Shown piece after piece: positions 50,601 to 64,000 of a DNA stretch of 64,000 bases. Source of the DNA: Haemophilus influenzae. GTDB taxonomy: Bacteria; Pseudomonadota; Gammaproteobacteria; Enterobacterales; Pasteurellaceae. The stretch covers positions 513,427 to 577,426 of the forward strand of contig OV298644.1 in the NCBI GenBank assembly GCA_923172585.1, written 5' to 3'. Made by a program: the position numbers and the translations under genes. The notes under the pieces are model-generated. The model was not told where the DNA came from, did no database searches, and saw only the letters and a program-made list of their open reading frames with translations. The first letter of the stretch is position 1. Each line of letters opens with the position of its first letter.

Positions 50601-53600
50601 TCATAAACTTAACTCCATGTATCTTCAACTATTAAAACTGATATATTAAAGAAATTGACGATTTAGAAAATACTTACAATCAATATAAGTAATGATATTA
50701 AAGAAAACCAGTCATTCAGCTAATCGCACATCATTTTCAAGCTTACGGCATGTTCGTGAATTTATAATTACCCCATTAAAAAAGTTTTGCCCTCTTTAAA
50801 TGCTTCACCTCATATTCTTTGGCGTTTTCTCATTGCAAATCAATATCTTAAGTGTTGTATACTACTCTTTCAATTCTTCATAAAGTCTTCTTCAAAAGGT
50901 GAAGACCCTATAAAAAAGCGGGAATTAGCCCGCGATATTTCACTAGACACGTCATTTCTGCAAAACTATCCAAATCAGCCACTGGACTTCTTCCTCAGTA
51001 TAGCATTGCCAAGTCCCAACATGACATCAAGTTTTTGACACTCCAGTTGCCAAGCTAGCTCTACCGCAATTACAAAATTGTTCAGCCCGAAAACACCTGT
51101 AAACTCAACGCCTTTGTAGAGGCAACATAAGCTAGCTAAAGCTGCAACAATATTTTGTCTAACACCACGAGAGAAACACCGATAAAACGCACATCACTTT
51201 GCTCTATAGTGCAGACATAACCACCGCATTGGCTAAGTGCATCAGACACAAAAGTGACTTCTAAGAACTCATGGCTATAAATTCGCCGCTAATAAAGCTT
51301 TTTTCGCAGCGTTCGGATAATGGAATGTAATCAAATAACTTACGAATAAATCCGCCTACATCTAGCTGATTTTAACAATAAGAATTCGGACTATCCTTCA
51401 TCATCTGGTATCTGTCTTTTTCAAGTGACAAGTAATACTCTTAAATCACCCACACCAGCACGTTCTGTAAATGAAAAAGGTCTAAGACCCATCAACATAG
51501 CTAAGGTTTTCAGCTTTAGATAAAATGCGTCTTGAAAATCAAATCCTCACCCTTACCCGTATAATCACCAGGGATACACCGTAAATCACTGACATTTTCA
51601 GCTTATTTAGCTGGTTCAAGGCATAGGATCAGCCCTCCATAATGAATCCACATAGACCAGCGCTCATCATCAAACTTTTCTAAATTCCTTGCCGCTTTGG
51701 TCTTGACAGCAGCCAATAAATTTTCAAGACTATTTAATAGATGACCAACCCAAGCCTCAAGTTCTCGATGATTGGGTTTTAAAGCAACGTTTCGCTTTTA
51801 ATCCAGCGGTGAGCGCAGCATTGCTACTATAAAGCAGCCTTAACGCCAGCTTGAAGAAGCTTTCATTCAATCAGCAAACAAATCGCAGACCACTCGAGGT
51901 AAACTGCCCAAACTGCGCCAGTATATCATACTTATAAACAATACCAACGGTCAGCACAATTGTTGCCAATCATGCGATTTATACGCCAAACTATTGAAAT
52001 TTAACAACCAGCAACAATCTCAGAGACTATCACATCGATACACATTTCTCACAAACTCGACAATTAATCTTCCAACGTCTTGATTAACCGATCTATTGCT
52101 AAAATCGCTGTAATTAACTTCAAATACACCAAGAAAATTAACTGCCTAACTCTTCATAGTCATCATTTTCTACATTAATACACGTTTTGCCATCAAAAGC
52201 ATAGATCCATCTGCAACCATGCTGTATTAACTTCGCTAAGATCAACGACGATTGAAAAGCCACCAACTAAATCATAGTAACGCCTTTAGCTTTTAGTTAC
52301 TCTTGCGATACTAATTACTCTCCGAGATCTGCTGTCTCCGTATTCATTGCATAAGCATTGAATATAAGCACTTAAATCTTCTTTAGTCTGCGCTGAAAAA
52401 TCAAGAAGCTTGACATCTAATGCCCAGAAATCTCATCTAACTTTCAGCAAATAGACGTTAATTCAGCTTGCGCCAGCTCACCGTATTGAACAATGATACT
52501 GAATAATGATATTCCTTGACTATGCGAATAGATGCAATATTCTCTAACTGTGTGACTGCAAGAATAACTCGTTTTATATTTCTATCAAATACGTGAATTC
52601 AAGAACATTACAAGTGCAAATCTTGACACGTTCTGTTATCCAAAGCGTGCGAGACTTGACGCCCAGTAAGATTAATATTATCCGACTAAGGTGCATGAAT
52701 TTGCTCTCCAAGGTACTATGCTTTGATTGATTTATCAATTGTTTGCCTCCTTACTCTGCATCAAAACGTAATCCAATCCTGCGCATTGCTGAAATACCAA
52801 TGCTTCCACAAACTTCCTCACTCGAATTTAAGCGAAAGCTTTGAGTGTTCACCAAGGAACAATTTCTTCATCAACCTCATTACGTTAACGATTTCACTAT
52901 GCGTGAATAATAAGCGCATGGTCATTGCAAAAGTTAATCTTTAACGTCTAATGATTCAAATTAGTGGCACTGAGAATGCAAGTTTGCCCTGCACACTATA
53001 AATGCGATGAAGTTCGTACAATATCCACTTTGCATGCTTGAATTGCAATAACAATCGTAATAAAAGAACCGTCAAATTCATTAATTCCAGCACCTACAAC
53101 AAATACGGTTTCACTCATTACTAGACCCTTGCCAATTCTGGTCTAAAAATTGTTAAATAAGCATCGCGCAATTTAAGGCATACTTCACAAATCTTATCGA
53201 CCAGAAAACCGTTAGCCTCATTAACCCTGTAAGGGAAGCTTGATTATCACCGCAAAATATAAACCCTTGACATATAGCCATGCTCTAACGACTTGCTAAA
53301 CGCTTTAAATCGGCAATCAAGTTCATCATAACATAACGCATTTAAAGCTTATAATGAAAATCATCGGGGTATAACTTCTAAACGGTTGCTATTGCTATCC
53401 AAAATTAGCTTGAAATGGCACGTAAATTCAGCCAAATTAAAGGCTTATTAATTCGCTCACAGTTTAAGCTGATATATGCAGCAATCCTCACAACGTGCGT
53501 AAAATTGCCAATCAAGAACAGAACGCAAATTCACAATCAGTACCGTCGCAATACCATGCGCACATAAGAAATTTTTAACCCGTTCAATCTTGAGCTTGAA

Positions 53601-56600
53601 AACATGCACGCCGTTGCCTGATGAACAACGAACAATATCCAAAATAGTCGTGAGGTTCATCCCATTCCCTAAATAATCGAAGTTACAGATCGCACGTAAC
53701 ATTCCTTGCACAGTAGCACTTGCAACATTAGATTGCTTGAACTAATCGCGGCGCTACCATTTCTAATCGCTTGTTGCTTATCAATTGCATTAGCTTCGAA
53801 TGATGCCGCCAATCCATTCATGCTCTTAATAATGAAAAAAGTCAGCTGCAAATGAAACAAATCGACCAAGCCATTTAAAACATTTCTTTAGATGCTCAAA
53901 CTGACATGTATATGATTCTTTGAATGCATTGCTCATTTTAGCCCCACTTTCTTCGCATCTTAAAAATCTAGATCAAATCTAACACTTGACAGCAAATATC
54001 AACTAGGCCTATTTCATACTAACAATGATTTCTGCCTCAAACGCCTCAATAAGCTTGCCATATTCTACCTCATGTAACACGCCGCCATTATAATAAACAA
54101 ACATCAAATCATAACATATATTAAGTTTAATCCTGAATATCTGTCATCTCACCAACTAAAATACCACAAAGATAATCATTCGCTCAACTTGCAAATTATC
54201 TACAAAGACATTCATAACAGAGACCTATATATTGAACAATCGAACAAGCAGTATCAAAGGATCGTTAATCATTGTATCCTATCTAAAATCCGCCATAAAT
54301 CCCCATAAATGGAATATAGTTAGTACGATGACCAAGAAGAACAACCTGCCAATATTAACGTAAAAATAAAACAGAGATTTTTTTAAACACTTCATATACC
54401 TGATTAAGAATTAATAAATCACCGCTATAGGCATTAGCAGAAGGGGTTAAGTCATTGAAGTCCGCCATAATTTGAAATGCAGATAAAATTAACTGATAAA
54501 ATCATAAATTACACCATGTGCTCAATAAGAAAAGCGCCAATGTCTGTATAAGTGTGGTCACCCCTTGGATAGATAATCATTGGTGAATGTCCTAATTACA
54601 ACTAAAAAAAAGAATCGAACATAGTTTGCCTTAACCTATCAACTTCGGGATCTTCAAGCAGCGGATAAAATTCTGATAAATGTCTTATTTCGATCTATCA
54701 ACAGTAGCGAAAATGCGATATATACCAACACACACCATCTTGCATGAAAATGCAACGAATCAACGTCAACCACAAAAATACCGAATTGTTAATTCTGCCT
54801 GTTGCAATTTGTTGTCTTAGTGCCATCAATATTAAATCATATTCATATTTTTAAAAACTATAATTATTTCAAGAAATGGAAAAATTACCGAACTTTACAA
54901 ATGTCTTTTACTAAAGACAACCAACAACTAACAATGTATAGTTTTCAGTACAACCTATACGAACTTGTTTTTCAGTATCCCCAAGAATTCGATTTTCTGA
55001 TTTTAGGTACATATATAATCACAAAAATCCACTGATACATTTACGTAAATTAATATCTTCATTTTCAAAACTAAGCTAGATTTCAACAGTCTTGAAATAC
55101 CACGTTATAACTTGGAGTTCCGCCACATATAAAAGACAGTTATTCAATGACTGAACATTATACTATATCTTTGATAGAATCATCCAATTTACATACAAAA
55201 CAAACTCATCACAGCATTTAGCGTAACAATCCTACCAAGAGCAAATGCACTAACAAAAGTCGAGAAATCATTCGCCTCATCTAAACAATTCAACTTCGTA
55301 AAGCAGAAAGACGTCTCAGACACTAAAGAAAACTTTAGCATAATTGACCGGAGTCTGTAAGCGAACATATTCCCACTTACTGTAAATGGCATAAAATAGC
55401 TTGTCATGAGTTGATTTAAATTGTACTCAACGTTCTTTAAAGAATGATCAAATAGCACAAATTTAGAATCAACAAGAAGAGTATCGCGTTAATAACAGAT
55501 TGCACAAGAATAAATAAACCTAGTTAGACGATGTATGATAGCTAGATAACGTAACCTTACGTGAGCCTTGCATATCGAAAATCTTTTAAGGATCAAAAGA
55601 ATGCTCTCAAGTACTTAATACCCAGAATCTCGCCTAACTTAACCTCGAAAATGGTATTCAGAGGTCATAACTCTTCACGCACAGAGATTGCATAGCGAAA
55701 AAATTACAAAAATAAATTCGTATTCTTATCCATTATACGATACACGAAGCAGTCTAAACCCTTACATTCAACTTCAACGCTAAAATAACACCCTGAGGTC
55801 ATAACCATTGAATAACCATCGATGCAGCAAATGCTAGAAAAAAATAAACAATATAAAACATAAAATAAGAGCGATTGTACACACACATCGCTCAAATTCG
55901 AATAAATTAAGCACGTGCGACACAACAAGCGGAAATTCACGCATTCACTTCCACCAAGTCACAACAGACAAAGTTACATAAAAATCAAAACAGATGTAGT
56001 AATAGTAAAGCAAGAACACGCAAGTTGAGTTTGAAGCGAGCAAAGCCTGCAATATGGCAAGCGATTTCACAGTAAATAACTAAAAGCTAAGAATTTAACT
56101 TTGCCAATACCCTCATAAAAAATACCCATCATATACAAAAAAATATGAAACACAGTACTAATCCGTTCAAAAATTCGAAAGATAAGCATTAACGCACCAG
56201 TGGCAAATCTGAGAGATATATTATGGTTAGAAAAAAATATCTCGCCAGAAAGATCAGATAGAATAGAATCAATGGCACATGCAATATCTAATCATAAAAT
56301 CAATTGATAGAGCAAGCGATTTTTGCTATATCATCAACCATGGTTCTTATAATCCAACTATAAAACAATGTACTCTCACATTCGTTCGTTAAACATAACA
56401 TTATCGCGGTTAATCCGCCCAGAATATATTGCGAAGCACAAAGACAATGTCAAATGAATCATCATTGAGATGCACGCCTAATTGAATAGAACTGATTTGA
56501 TGCTTATCAACTGCTAAAACACATTAAGTGAAGGGTCATTAACTGAATCTATGAGTGTAAAAACGCCAACTCTTGTTGTAAACAAGCTAATTATCTACAC

Positions 56601-58660
56601 TCATTATCAGAAGCAAATAGCTTCATCAAAGTATCATAACTAAAGTTGAAAACACCAAAAGTAACTCTAAAAGTATCATTAATAAATAACAATTCATCTT
56701 CATAATACTTTGGATATGCGATTCTAAAATTACAAGAAGTGAAGATATCAGCTTCAAAAGGCATTTCGACATTAAATTTATCTCATATTAAGCACAGTGT
56801 ATTTTTCACGCCGTACTGTATAAAAGCCTAGATTGGGACATAGATCTCATCACTCAGCTCGTAAAACAATAGATCCTTTATAATCAACTATAAAAACATT
56901 CTCGAAAGATAAGTGTAGATCCTCTCCATCAAGAGATAGTCCATTATCATGAACAATACTAATAAACAATGAGCAATTATTACAAATAAACCGATAAAAG
57001 CTACGCACTCTAAGGAACGCTCTTTAAAATAAATGCCAGAACCAAAGAAATGAAAAATGCTACTGACTCACATCAGCCTGAGTTGGCTAATTGATTGTCT
57101 GTAATCACAATGTGTAATAAAAATCACATCATTTCTCCAATCGCATAGGCAGAAAAACGATTATCCTTCATAACGAAAAACCACAATGATTACTAACAAC
57201 AACTTATAGAATCAATGAATAATAATCGAAAACTAATACCTCCATACCACGCCACTTTAGCATCTTGCCCTTATGGTACGAACGTAAAAACAAGATAAGG
57301 TTGCTCACAATCAGCAATCAACCTAGGTGTGTGACAATCGAATAAATGCCTTTAACGTGTAAAGTAATACATCCTAATCGACAAAAGTTACCACCATCGC
57401 TAACATGTCTCTATAACGCCAGTGATCAATGCTTCATTAAGCGCTTGTTTTTGTAAAATCTGTTAAACCTTATACCATCGAAAAAAATTTTGGCAACAAT
57501 CACAGAATACTTAGTCTTATTCCAAAGCTTCTGATAGATCTTAAATAATAAATATTAGATAACAAAAGTAGTCTATAGCGCATATGAAAAACCAAGTAAA
57601 AGCCATGCTAAAATTAGCCTAAAGTTCAAAGCCATAAAGCCTAGAACAATTGATATTGCTACAAATCACAAAAATTCTATGGCAAAACATACAAATGATC
57701 CAAATGTGCATAAAACTGATACAATCATTCATCGCCGCCAATTTAAAGCCATGTCGATATAAAGATTTAATGTATTAAAGAATAAATGCAATAAGCCACG
57801 TTAATATGTTATACACCGCGTACATTATACGAACTTCACTACAAAATCGTAGCACATACCATAATGCCAATCATAGAGAAAAGACTAAATACTAGCAAGT
57901 TGCTAATACGTTTGTTCAATGAAATCACGTGGCAACATTCCCACTTGCGAAACGTAGACATTTAGTCCATCGTAACTGAGCAATAAGTATTTATGCAAAC
58001 TTCATATCCTCACGATTTACATAACGATATGATAAAAAGTTTCTAACAATTACAAATGGCGAAATACTGCATGCTACCAATTTCACGATTTGCAACAGTA
58101 CATTGACATTTTAAAGCATGAAAACATAAATAATTGCATAAGGCTCTTAATAATCGTAAAGGTGGACAAAGGTATAAATTGCGAACGACATCTTCGAACT
58201 ATTAACCAATTAAAGAAGTATGTTTTGATGGGGCTGCAAAAATCTCATAAATCAATCGCGTTAAATAGTTCCAATACAAATTTGCGTACCTACGATAAGT
58301 CAAAAATCAGATGCAATATTCAAGTTGATAAATGCCGAATGACATCAAGAATGCTACTGACTCACCAATACTGATCGCGACATACGCCTTATTTCGTACT
58401 ATGTTGGCAATCGCATACCTTTCTATCACAAAATGGGATAATGCCAACTATATCACCTGATCACCCTAAACTTCTATCACTTGGCAATTTAATGATACAT
58501 CCTCACCTTTAGCCAAAAGGTTAAATCGATGACAAATCAGCAGAAAAGGCTATTATTGCAAGCATATTGCCAGTAATTGCATGAGTAAATGCGTGGCATT
58601 CCAAAGATCAAAGCCGATCATGTTAATATAGAAGAATAACGAATCTGTTAAAAAATGAAC
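50601..58660. other. 8 kb without a recognisable gene
   Basis: On both strands the longest frames are 66-94 codons with no family motif, no ribosome-site pattern and no codon bias; chance predicts similar lengths at this AT content. The plus strand is A- and C-rich, as if it derives from minus-strand genes, in line with the fru operon expected here. A short 40-codon frame at 52996-53118 (minus) starting MSETVFVVGAGINEF is the most protein-like piece but is unidentified. No Haemophilus uptake signal and no tRNA was seen. Confidence 0.6.
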
Positions 58661-58783
58661 AAAGATATTGACATATTTGATAAAAATAAAATATGTGTCA
58701 ATTAACAACAATTAAAGCGTTTAATTTCGATAAATAGCCCAGTTATTATTGGCAACATAGTTAAGCTCAAATTCACGAATTTA

Positions 58784-59062
58784 ATGCCAAGCAAGCAAAC
58801 GAAAGTGCAAAAAAGGAAGCAAGCAAGCAACAAAAGCAAGCAAGCAAGCAAGCAAGAAACAAGCAAGCAAGCAAGCAAGCAAGCAGAAGTAAAAAGCAAT
58901 CCTTGTAAGTCCATTCGTTCTATTCTTTATACATTCACCTACTTTTGGCTGTTGATTACGTTGACGACAAACATCAAAGCGCCTGATGATGAAATTACCC
59001 GCTTAAAAAAACTTCGCGCTATAGTGATAGTGTATTCGAAAAAAAGGAAACTTATTTCATAA
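58784..59062 (+). CDS. Uncertain 92-codon frame starting in a GCAA repeat
   Basis: The frame MPSKQTKVQKRKQASNKSKQ continues as ASKQETSKQASKQAEVKSNP and then a hydrophobic stretch (ILYTFTYFWLLITLTT) before a charged end. An N-terminal KQAS repeat from GCAA units next to the start codon is the layout of phase-variable genes in this species such as lex2A. But no known domain follows, the repeat is interrupted, and there is no clear ribosome site. It may be chance. Confidence 0.2.
   Translation: MPSKQTKVQKRKQASNKSKQASKQETSKQASKQAEVKSNPCKSIRSILYTFTYFWLLITLTTNIKAPDDEITRLKKLRAIVIVYSKKRKLIS
58788..58885 (+). repeat. Interrupted GCAA (AAGC) tetranucleotide repeat
   Basis: Three blocks of about 3, 5 and 6 AAGC units (58817-58885), separated by AACAAA and AAAC, after a more degenerate part from 58788. 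In frame it encodes KQAS repeats. Uninterrupted tetranucleotide tracts drive phase variation in Haemophilus; the interruptions would lower slippage. Confidence 0.85.
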
Positions 59063-62000
59063 AAAGGTACCCCCAAAGCCCTCTAAAAAGAATCAAAGAT
59101 TATTCCCTAAAAAATTCTTCGTCCATTCAAAAATCAATACTAATAAGCAGTATTATGCTAATTTCCTCCTAAGAATTGGACTCAAGAATCATTGTCTTGC
59201 TTACCAGCGCAAACAACGTTACATGCTGCAAAAGAAATGGGGAAACAGAAGAAACAGTACAGGAAAAATTTTTAAGAAAGTTTAAACACTGTAAACATTC
59301 TAATGATCACTTGTAAGTCATATAGTACAGACGCTTATAATAAAAAAGATTTTTTTGACTCACTCAATAATAGAAAAAATAGCCATATCAACAGCGAAAT
59401 TTTGGCTGTCGGTAATTATACAAAAATGAGTTTATGCAGCCCAAAATTTAGCCGTGGGCGCAACTCCTACCAAAGAAGTAACAATTGATGTTCAAGATAA
59501 CACACAGTGCGGACAAACGATTGATTTGGGAGCATTACAATTAACAAATTCTTTTTGGCCCGATGAAATTCTAATATCGATTATTTAGCAACATGGAGGC
59601 AACGCTGAAATTAACATTGATACACTAAAAATGAATTTAATCGAAAAGAAATTTGCTCAGCTCGTTTTCGGTTTGCTTACGATCTAAAAGATAAAGCCCC
59701 TGAAACGTCTACCAATTTTAAATCTAAATTAATAAACAGTATAAATCAAATTTAATGTGCATGTATATGCACGAGAATGCCAAGAATGGATTTACAACAA
59801 TTTCATCAAAGTAATAAGCAGAGTAAGCAAGATCGCAAAAAAATGCATTTAGACTTTCTGGTAAATACCGAAAAGGGATTTATACGCTCTCTTTACAACA
59901 ACGCATAGGGGATTTTTACCAAATTGCAAGAACGCCTAGATATTGCGATTTATCCAACAATCAGTAAAGCCGCCTAATGAAAAATTCGGCGCTTACCGCT
60001 TAAACGACAAAAACAGCTGATATTTTTGACCGCACTTTGCCGCGCAAAGGCTTGTGGTTGAACGTGTGATTGACGGACACTCCACCATAAATGGGTGCAA
60101 GGCAAAAGGCACCTCTAGAAATATCGGCAAGCCGCACTTCGCAATAGTGAAGAATCAACAAAGTAAAATTCCAGATTGATTCAATTTTCCGGCTTAATGT
60201 CGCCACGATACGAAAGCTACGTAAGGCGAACAAACCACAGGCTTTTAAATAGTTATTATAAGACTTTGGGGGCTTTACGCCACTTGGCATCACTTCAGGA
60301 CAAACAGACAGGCGAGTATGTTGATAGCAGGGCAAATATCAACGCTTCCGCCAACAGCATCTAGAACAGAAGAACGGCACCATGACCAAGCTTTACTTCA
60401 AAGATATTACCGCCGTCACAATTTAAGCGGGAGTACGTATCCTAACGGAATCCACGGTCATATTGAACCGGCAACCACCGTCTAAATTGTGCTCTGACTC
60501 ACAGTATCAGAAACTTAGACAGATATACGAGGTTCTACTAAACAAATAAACGTAGAAAAATCGCACGTGTATAAACCGAGTCGACTTTCAAGTCCTAAAA
60601 GCTGACAAAAGCTTTCAACCCACAACAATGGATCATATTGATGGTTTTCTACCATCAAGTGATACGTTCTATCAATGTTGCTGAAGGACATATGCCTTGA
60701 TCAAAGAAAAAAACTCAAAGACAATGATACGTTAAATAATGTGCATAATAAATCCTCCGCTTAAAGTCATGAACATTAAACACAATTAAAACGAAAAATA
60801 ACATTAAAACATTAACAGATAATTGAAACTACCAGAGTTTACCTTGTTTCAAGATACGAGATAGTAACAAAATAATAATGGTAGATAAATTTTCAATTAT
60901 ATAAATAGTTAGTAAAAGTACAACTTTCGATTTATTTCTAACAAAGCGGAAATTGACATTAGCGACAAGTTTAATATTCGCAAAGAAATTTACAACTTAA
61001 CTTTTGAAATAAACTTAAACTATATTCATTAAGTTAACTTCCTAAATCACCGAAATAAAGCGAAACCATTTGCTAAATCGCTAAAGCGCCAGAGGTTATG
61101 CCGAAAAGAAAGCAACAAACTGCCAATGCAGTGCTCTTGTTGGCTTCCAAGAGTTCAGAGTCGAAACCACGCTCAAGATCCTAAATACGCATTAATTTCA
61201 GTAAAGATTAAATAAAGTACCACCATTGACGGTCGACACATGAAAGAATAAGCTCCAGAAAATATCGTCCGCCACCTTACAACCATTAATGTTCATAACG
61301 CGAGCGAACTATTCCCAGATTTCACCTGCAGCAAGCATGAGAACAACATAAGTTCCATAACGTATGCTAAAAGCGAAAAGTATCAAAAATTAATTACAAT
61401 GAAACGAAGAAGAAATCTCTGCAGAGCAATGGTTCAAACGAAGCGAGGATACTTGACAACTGTTTTCCAGTTACACACAAGACCGCCACAGTCATACAGT
61501 GCATTCACTCGCCATACTAGGCTAATGAAAATAACATACTTTCCTACAATAACCATTCTTGCAATAAATTTTCCGCATATATTGTTCATCACTGCGATTA
61601 ACTTCTACGGATTGTCTCAATGCATAGCAAAATGCATCTCCACCCTCATAATGCTGTAAAAATTCAAAAAATCAGACAAAATCTGCACACATTACAACAA
61701 AATCAATTGACACAAAGTAACTCACGAAGCAATCATTATCACTTGTGCGCAATAAGTCGCTTGTATCAAATTCAATTAAGTAATGTTTATTGATGTTGAT
61801 GCATACATCAATATTAAAAGCATTTATTAGCTGCTGATTCAAACTTCCATAGAAAAATGCGCAAAATTTACAAAAGAAAGGATCAACAAGCACAACTGAA
61901 ATATAAAAAACAGCTAATGAAGTAGATTTGAAGGAAAAGACGACTAACACTCTAGATGAAGCCAATATCACAAATAGTAAAGTAAGGCTTGCTAAGCATT

Positions 62001-64000
62001 CACCATACAAGGATGTAATGCCTAACTATTTATTTCCATTGAGCCTTCAAAGATGACTGATTACAAAACGTTCTAGGAGAATTTGTAAGGTTCAAAGGCA
62101 CCTAGCACTTTTAATGCTAAGGTATCGACGAATTATTAGGCTGTAGAAATTAAAAAGATCGCCATTAATCAATCTTTCAGAACTGCCGATGAGTATATAT
62201 AAAAATCGATACCTAAGTTCACGATATCACGAAAATACGTAATTGAAGAACGACACATACTGCAATCAAACCAAGAACCACGAAAATGCAACATTTCATC
62301 CTAAAGATAATGTCAGAAGATGCAAACTAAATCAGTAATTTGATACATAAAATCAAGGCAAAATTTGCCATAGAAATTAACCGTATTTGATTAAAATGGG
62401 ATAAGTCTCACATAATAGCAATAAATGCACAATTAAATTACTGAATAAACGTTACAAGTGAATAGGTAGTGAAGAATCACAGTGTAGTTGAAATGATACG
62501 GTGAATAGCAACGGTCAAAAATCTCTTTTAAAAGATAGTCCAAAAAAAGACTATAAATAAACTAAAGAAAATTGTATTTACGTTAATACTAATAACCAGG
62601 CATACTGGCCACCACTTGTTAAATAACAGTAAAGTCACTAATCAAGGTCGGTCAACTTTAATAAATGTTCGTTCTGATTAATTACAGTGTGCGGGTATTT
62701 GATACAGCAAGATAACCAAAGCAGCTCATCAATTGCAATCGATGCGCAGCCAAGTTCTTATCATCTGACTAGTTGCAGCTATTATATCTGCGAAACATAA
62801 AGACACAACTTCAGTAGGACGATTGATTATCTGGCGTTTTTCACTTAGCTGTTGACATTGATCGTTAGGCAATCTCAACGCTACTTTCATGATAAGCAGC
62901 AATACTGAGAAACCGCGATCAAAAATAATTCAGCTTTTGAAATGTACATTAACAAGGCTCTACATCAAAATGCCATATTGCTAAATGAGCGCTACTGCCG
63001 AAGGACATTCCTGTAACATCGCCGACTTCAGCAGTTACCAATAAATCACGCAGTAAGATGGAAACAGAGAGCATTAATTCAAAACACAAGCCTATAATGT
63101 CATCTTCCAGATAGAACGATCAAGCACTTATGCGCCCTAATAATTTCGATTAATCTTGTTAAAATAACGCCCTTAGAACTGTACAGCTAAATAAACTTTC
63201 AATAAACGCATACACACTGAAAAGTACTACAAAATCGCACTACAAAAACTTCACGACGAGCTGTAGCAATTCAGCATTTAGCCAACAACTTTGTTAAGAT
63301 CACTGAATACGGTGATTTCGAATGAAAAGATTACAAATACCTTATAAAAACTTTCACTTTCAAACAAAGAGATGACTTAATGGCCCCAGTAGCAATTTGA
63401 CGAATAAGCCGTAACTTCAATGACTTTCAGTGCGTTACGATGTACAATGCCAGCAAAATATATTTATCAGTATTTACAGTATAGAAGCATAGTTCAGTAA
63501 TGTAATCAGGGCGGATTCTTACACCTGTTTCATGATCTACAATGAAGTAACCAAGCTAGAAGTCACCAATCTCAAATACCGATGAAATAGAACGACTTGC
63601 CGACATCGCCTCAAGGAACTAAAATGGAATACCAAACCGCGTTGAAGGCGCATCAACCATTAAAACATCACGCCGAATAAAATCACAGTTGATATGTGCC
63701 AGAATTAGAAATGCCGCTGCAATAATGAAGACATTAGCCAAACATCATATCTAACGCAAACGATGCGTAAAATGTATAACATATCAATAAGCTTAACGAA
63801 AGACATTTTGACCGAACAAGAAACGTCTAATGAAAATAACATACAAATCGCGCGTACTTTTACCGCATCGAAAGAACGTAAAAAGGCTAAGAAGACTTAT
63901 TATGGCATCGTAACGTCAAAACAAATTAAGTACATTGCTTCGCATACGCTGAACATAGCGGTAATCTCATCAATCAGCCGAAGTAAAGCATCAATACTAA
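59063..64000. other. 4.9 kb to window end without a recognisable gene
   Basis: No frame beyond 112 codons, and those (60000-60335 and 61672-62010, minus) look like chance. Between 59.4 and 60.4 kb the plus strand has pieces with more protein-like reading (TKEVTIDVQDNTQCG, IFRLNVATIRKLRKA, MTKLYFKDITAVTI) that change frame every few codons. The one Haemophilus uptake signal of the last 14 kb, ACCGCACTT, is at 60029-60037. After 60.5 kb I see nothing. Confidence 0.55.

Noticed and set aside
52996-53118. 40-codon minus-strand frame MSETVFVVGAGINEF...
   Set aside because: The start looks protein-like, but it is very short and I could not assign it to any family or to FruK or FruB.
51400-54000. 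Remnants of fruK and fruB
   Set aside because: Expected by gene order, but I could not find the GAGDS kinase motif of FruK or the HPr/EIIA motifs of FruB in any frame.
58702-58914. Leucine/cysteine-rich 70-codon frame on the minus strand (LLACLLVSCLLACLL)
   Set aside because: It is only the opposite reading of the GCAA repeat.
60000-60335. 111-codon minus-strand frame
   Set aside because: No motif or ribosome site; the opposite strand has more protein-like pieces, and the length fits chance.
59400-60500. Mu-like prophage or fimbrial gene fragments
   Set aside because: Short phrases look suggestive, but frames change every few codons and no named family could be matched.
61672-62010. 112-codon minus-strand frame with hydrophobic start
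   Set aside because: No family pattern, no flanking genes, no start signal; expected by chance in this much AT-rich sequence.
49226-64000. Integrative element (ICEHin1056-like) inserted at tRNA-Leu
   Set aside because: The tRNA 3' end is not repeated later in the window, no integrase or transfer gene is visible, and the next gene trace is the normal chromosomal neighbour fruA.
1-64000. CRISPR arrays, IS elements and rRNA genes
   Set aside because: No regularly spaced direct repeats, no transposase frame and no rRNA sequence were seen.

Overview
The first 49.3 kb is chromosomal DNA of Haemophilus influenzae, probably a non-typeable strain. The gene order (roxA, xseA, nudF, cpdA, yfcZ-like, ompP1/fadL, ogt, mutH, tilS, pdxY, accA, znuBC, mepM, tyrR, hfq, rluC, rne, thiMDE, MFS, trhP, srmB, trmN6, yfiF-like, pssA, fadR, nhaB, dsbB, glmS, hupA, yjaG-like, nudC, nfuA, comFEDCBA, ponA, rlmJ, ybaB, recR, topB, secG, tRNA-Leu) follows the HI0396-HI0445 order I recall for strain Rd. 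Roughly fifty copies of the Haemophilus uptake signal core AAGTGCGGT/ACCGCACTT, many arranged as inverted pairs at gene ends, support this.

Layout: 1-7.4 kb holds dioxygenase, nuclease, Nudix, phosphodiesterase and DNA repair genes plus the outer membrane protein FadL/OmpP1. 7.4-12.2 kb on the minus strand holds tilS, pdxY, accA and the zinc importer. 12.4-19.5 kb holds mepM, tyrR, hfq, rluC and rne. 19.8-23.9 kb carries an outer membrane protein remnant and a thiamine salvage operon behind a TPP riboswitch; the operon has two Actinobacillus pleuropneumoniae-type uptake sequences, which suggests a different ancestry. 24-37.6 kb is RNA modification, lipid, transport and housekeeping genes. 37.7-42 kb is the competence operon comABCDEF, whose probable competence regulatory element overlaps the ponA start codon. 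42-49.3 kb runs from ponA to secG and a tRNA-Leu(GAG).

Two features decide how far the window can be trusted. First, eleven genes in the good part (fadL, tilS, pdxY, mepM, rluC, fadR, nfuA, comF, ponA twice, ybaB, topB) are broken by a missing single base, almost always inside a run of identical bases, and srmB has an in-frame TGA. That pattern points to sequencing indels more than to biology, although fadL inactivation is known in clinical strains.

Second, from about 49.9 kb to the end (14 kb) there is no intact gene. Just after the tRNA the minus strand encodes about 53 clean codons of the C-terminus of the fructose PTS permease FruA, the expected neighbour. Reading upstream, FruA can be followed for about 0.8 kb more through many stops and frame changes, and then nothing is recognisable. 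Open frames there are no longer than chance predicts and only one uptake sequence is present. The stretch behaves like sequence that drifts away from the real fru operon. It may be extreme decay, but corrupted or artificial sequence is at least as likely. I found no intact new system in it. The only structured elements are an interrupted GCAA repeat at 58.8 kb and some inverted repeats near the tRNA.
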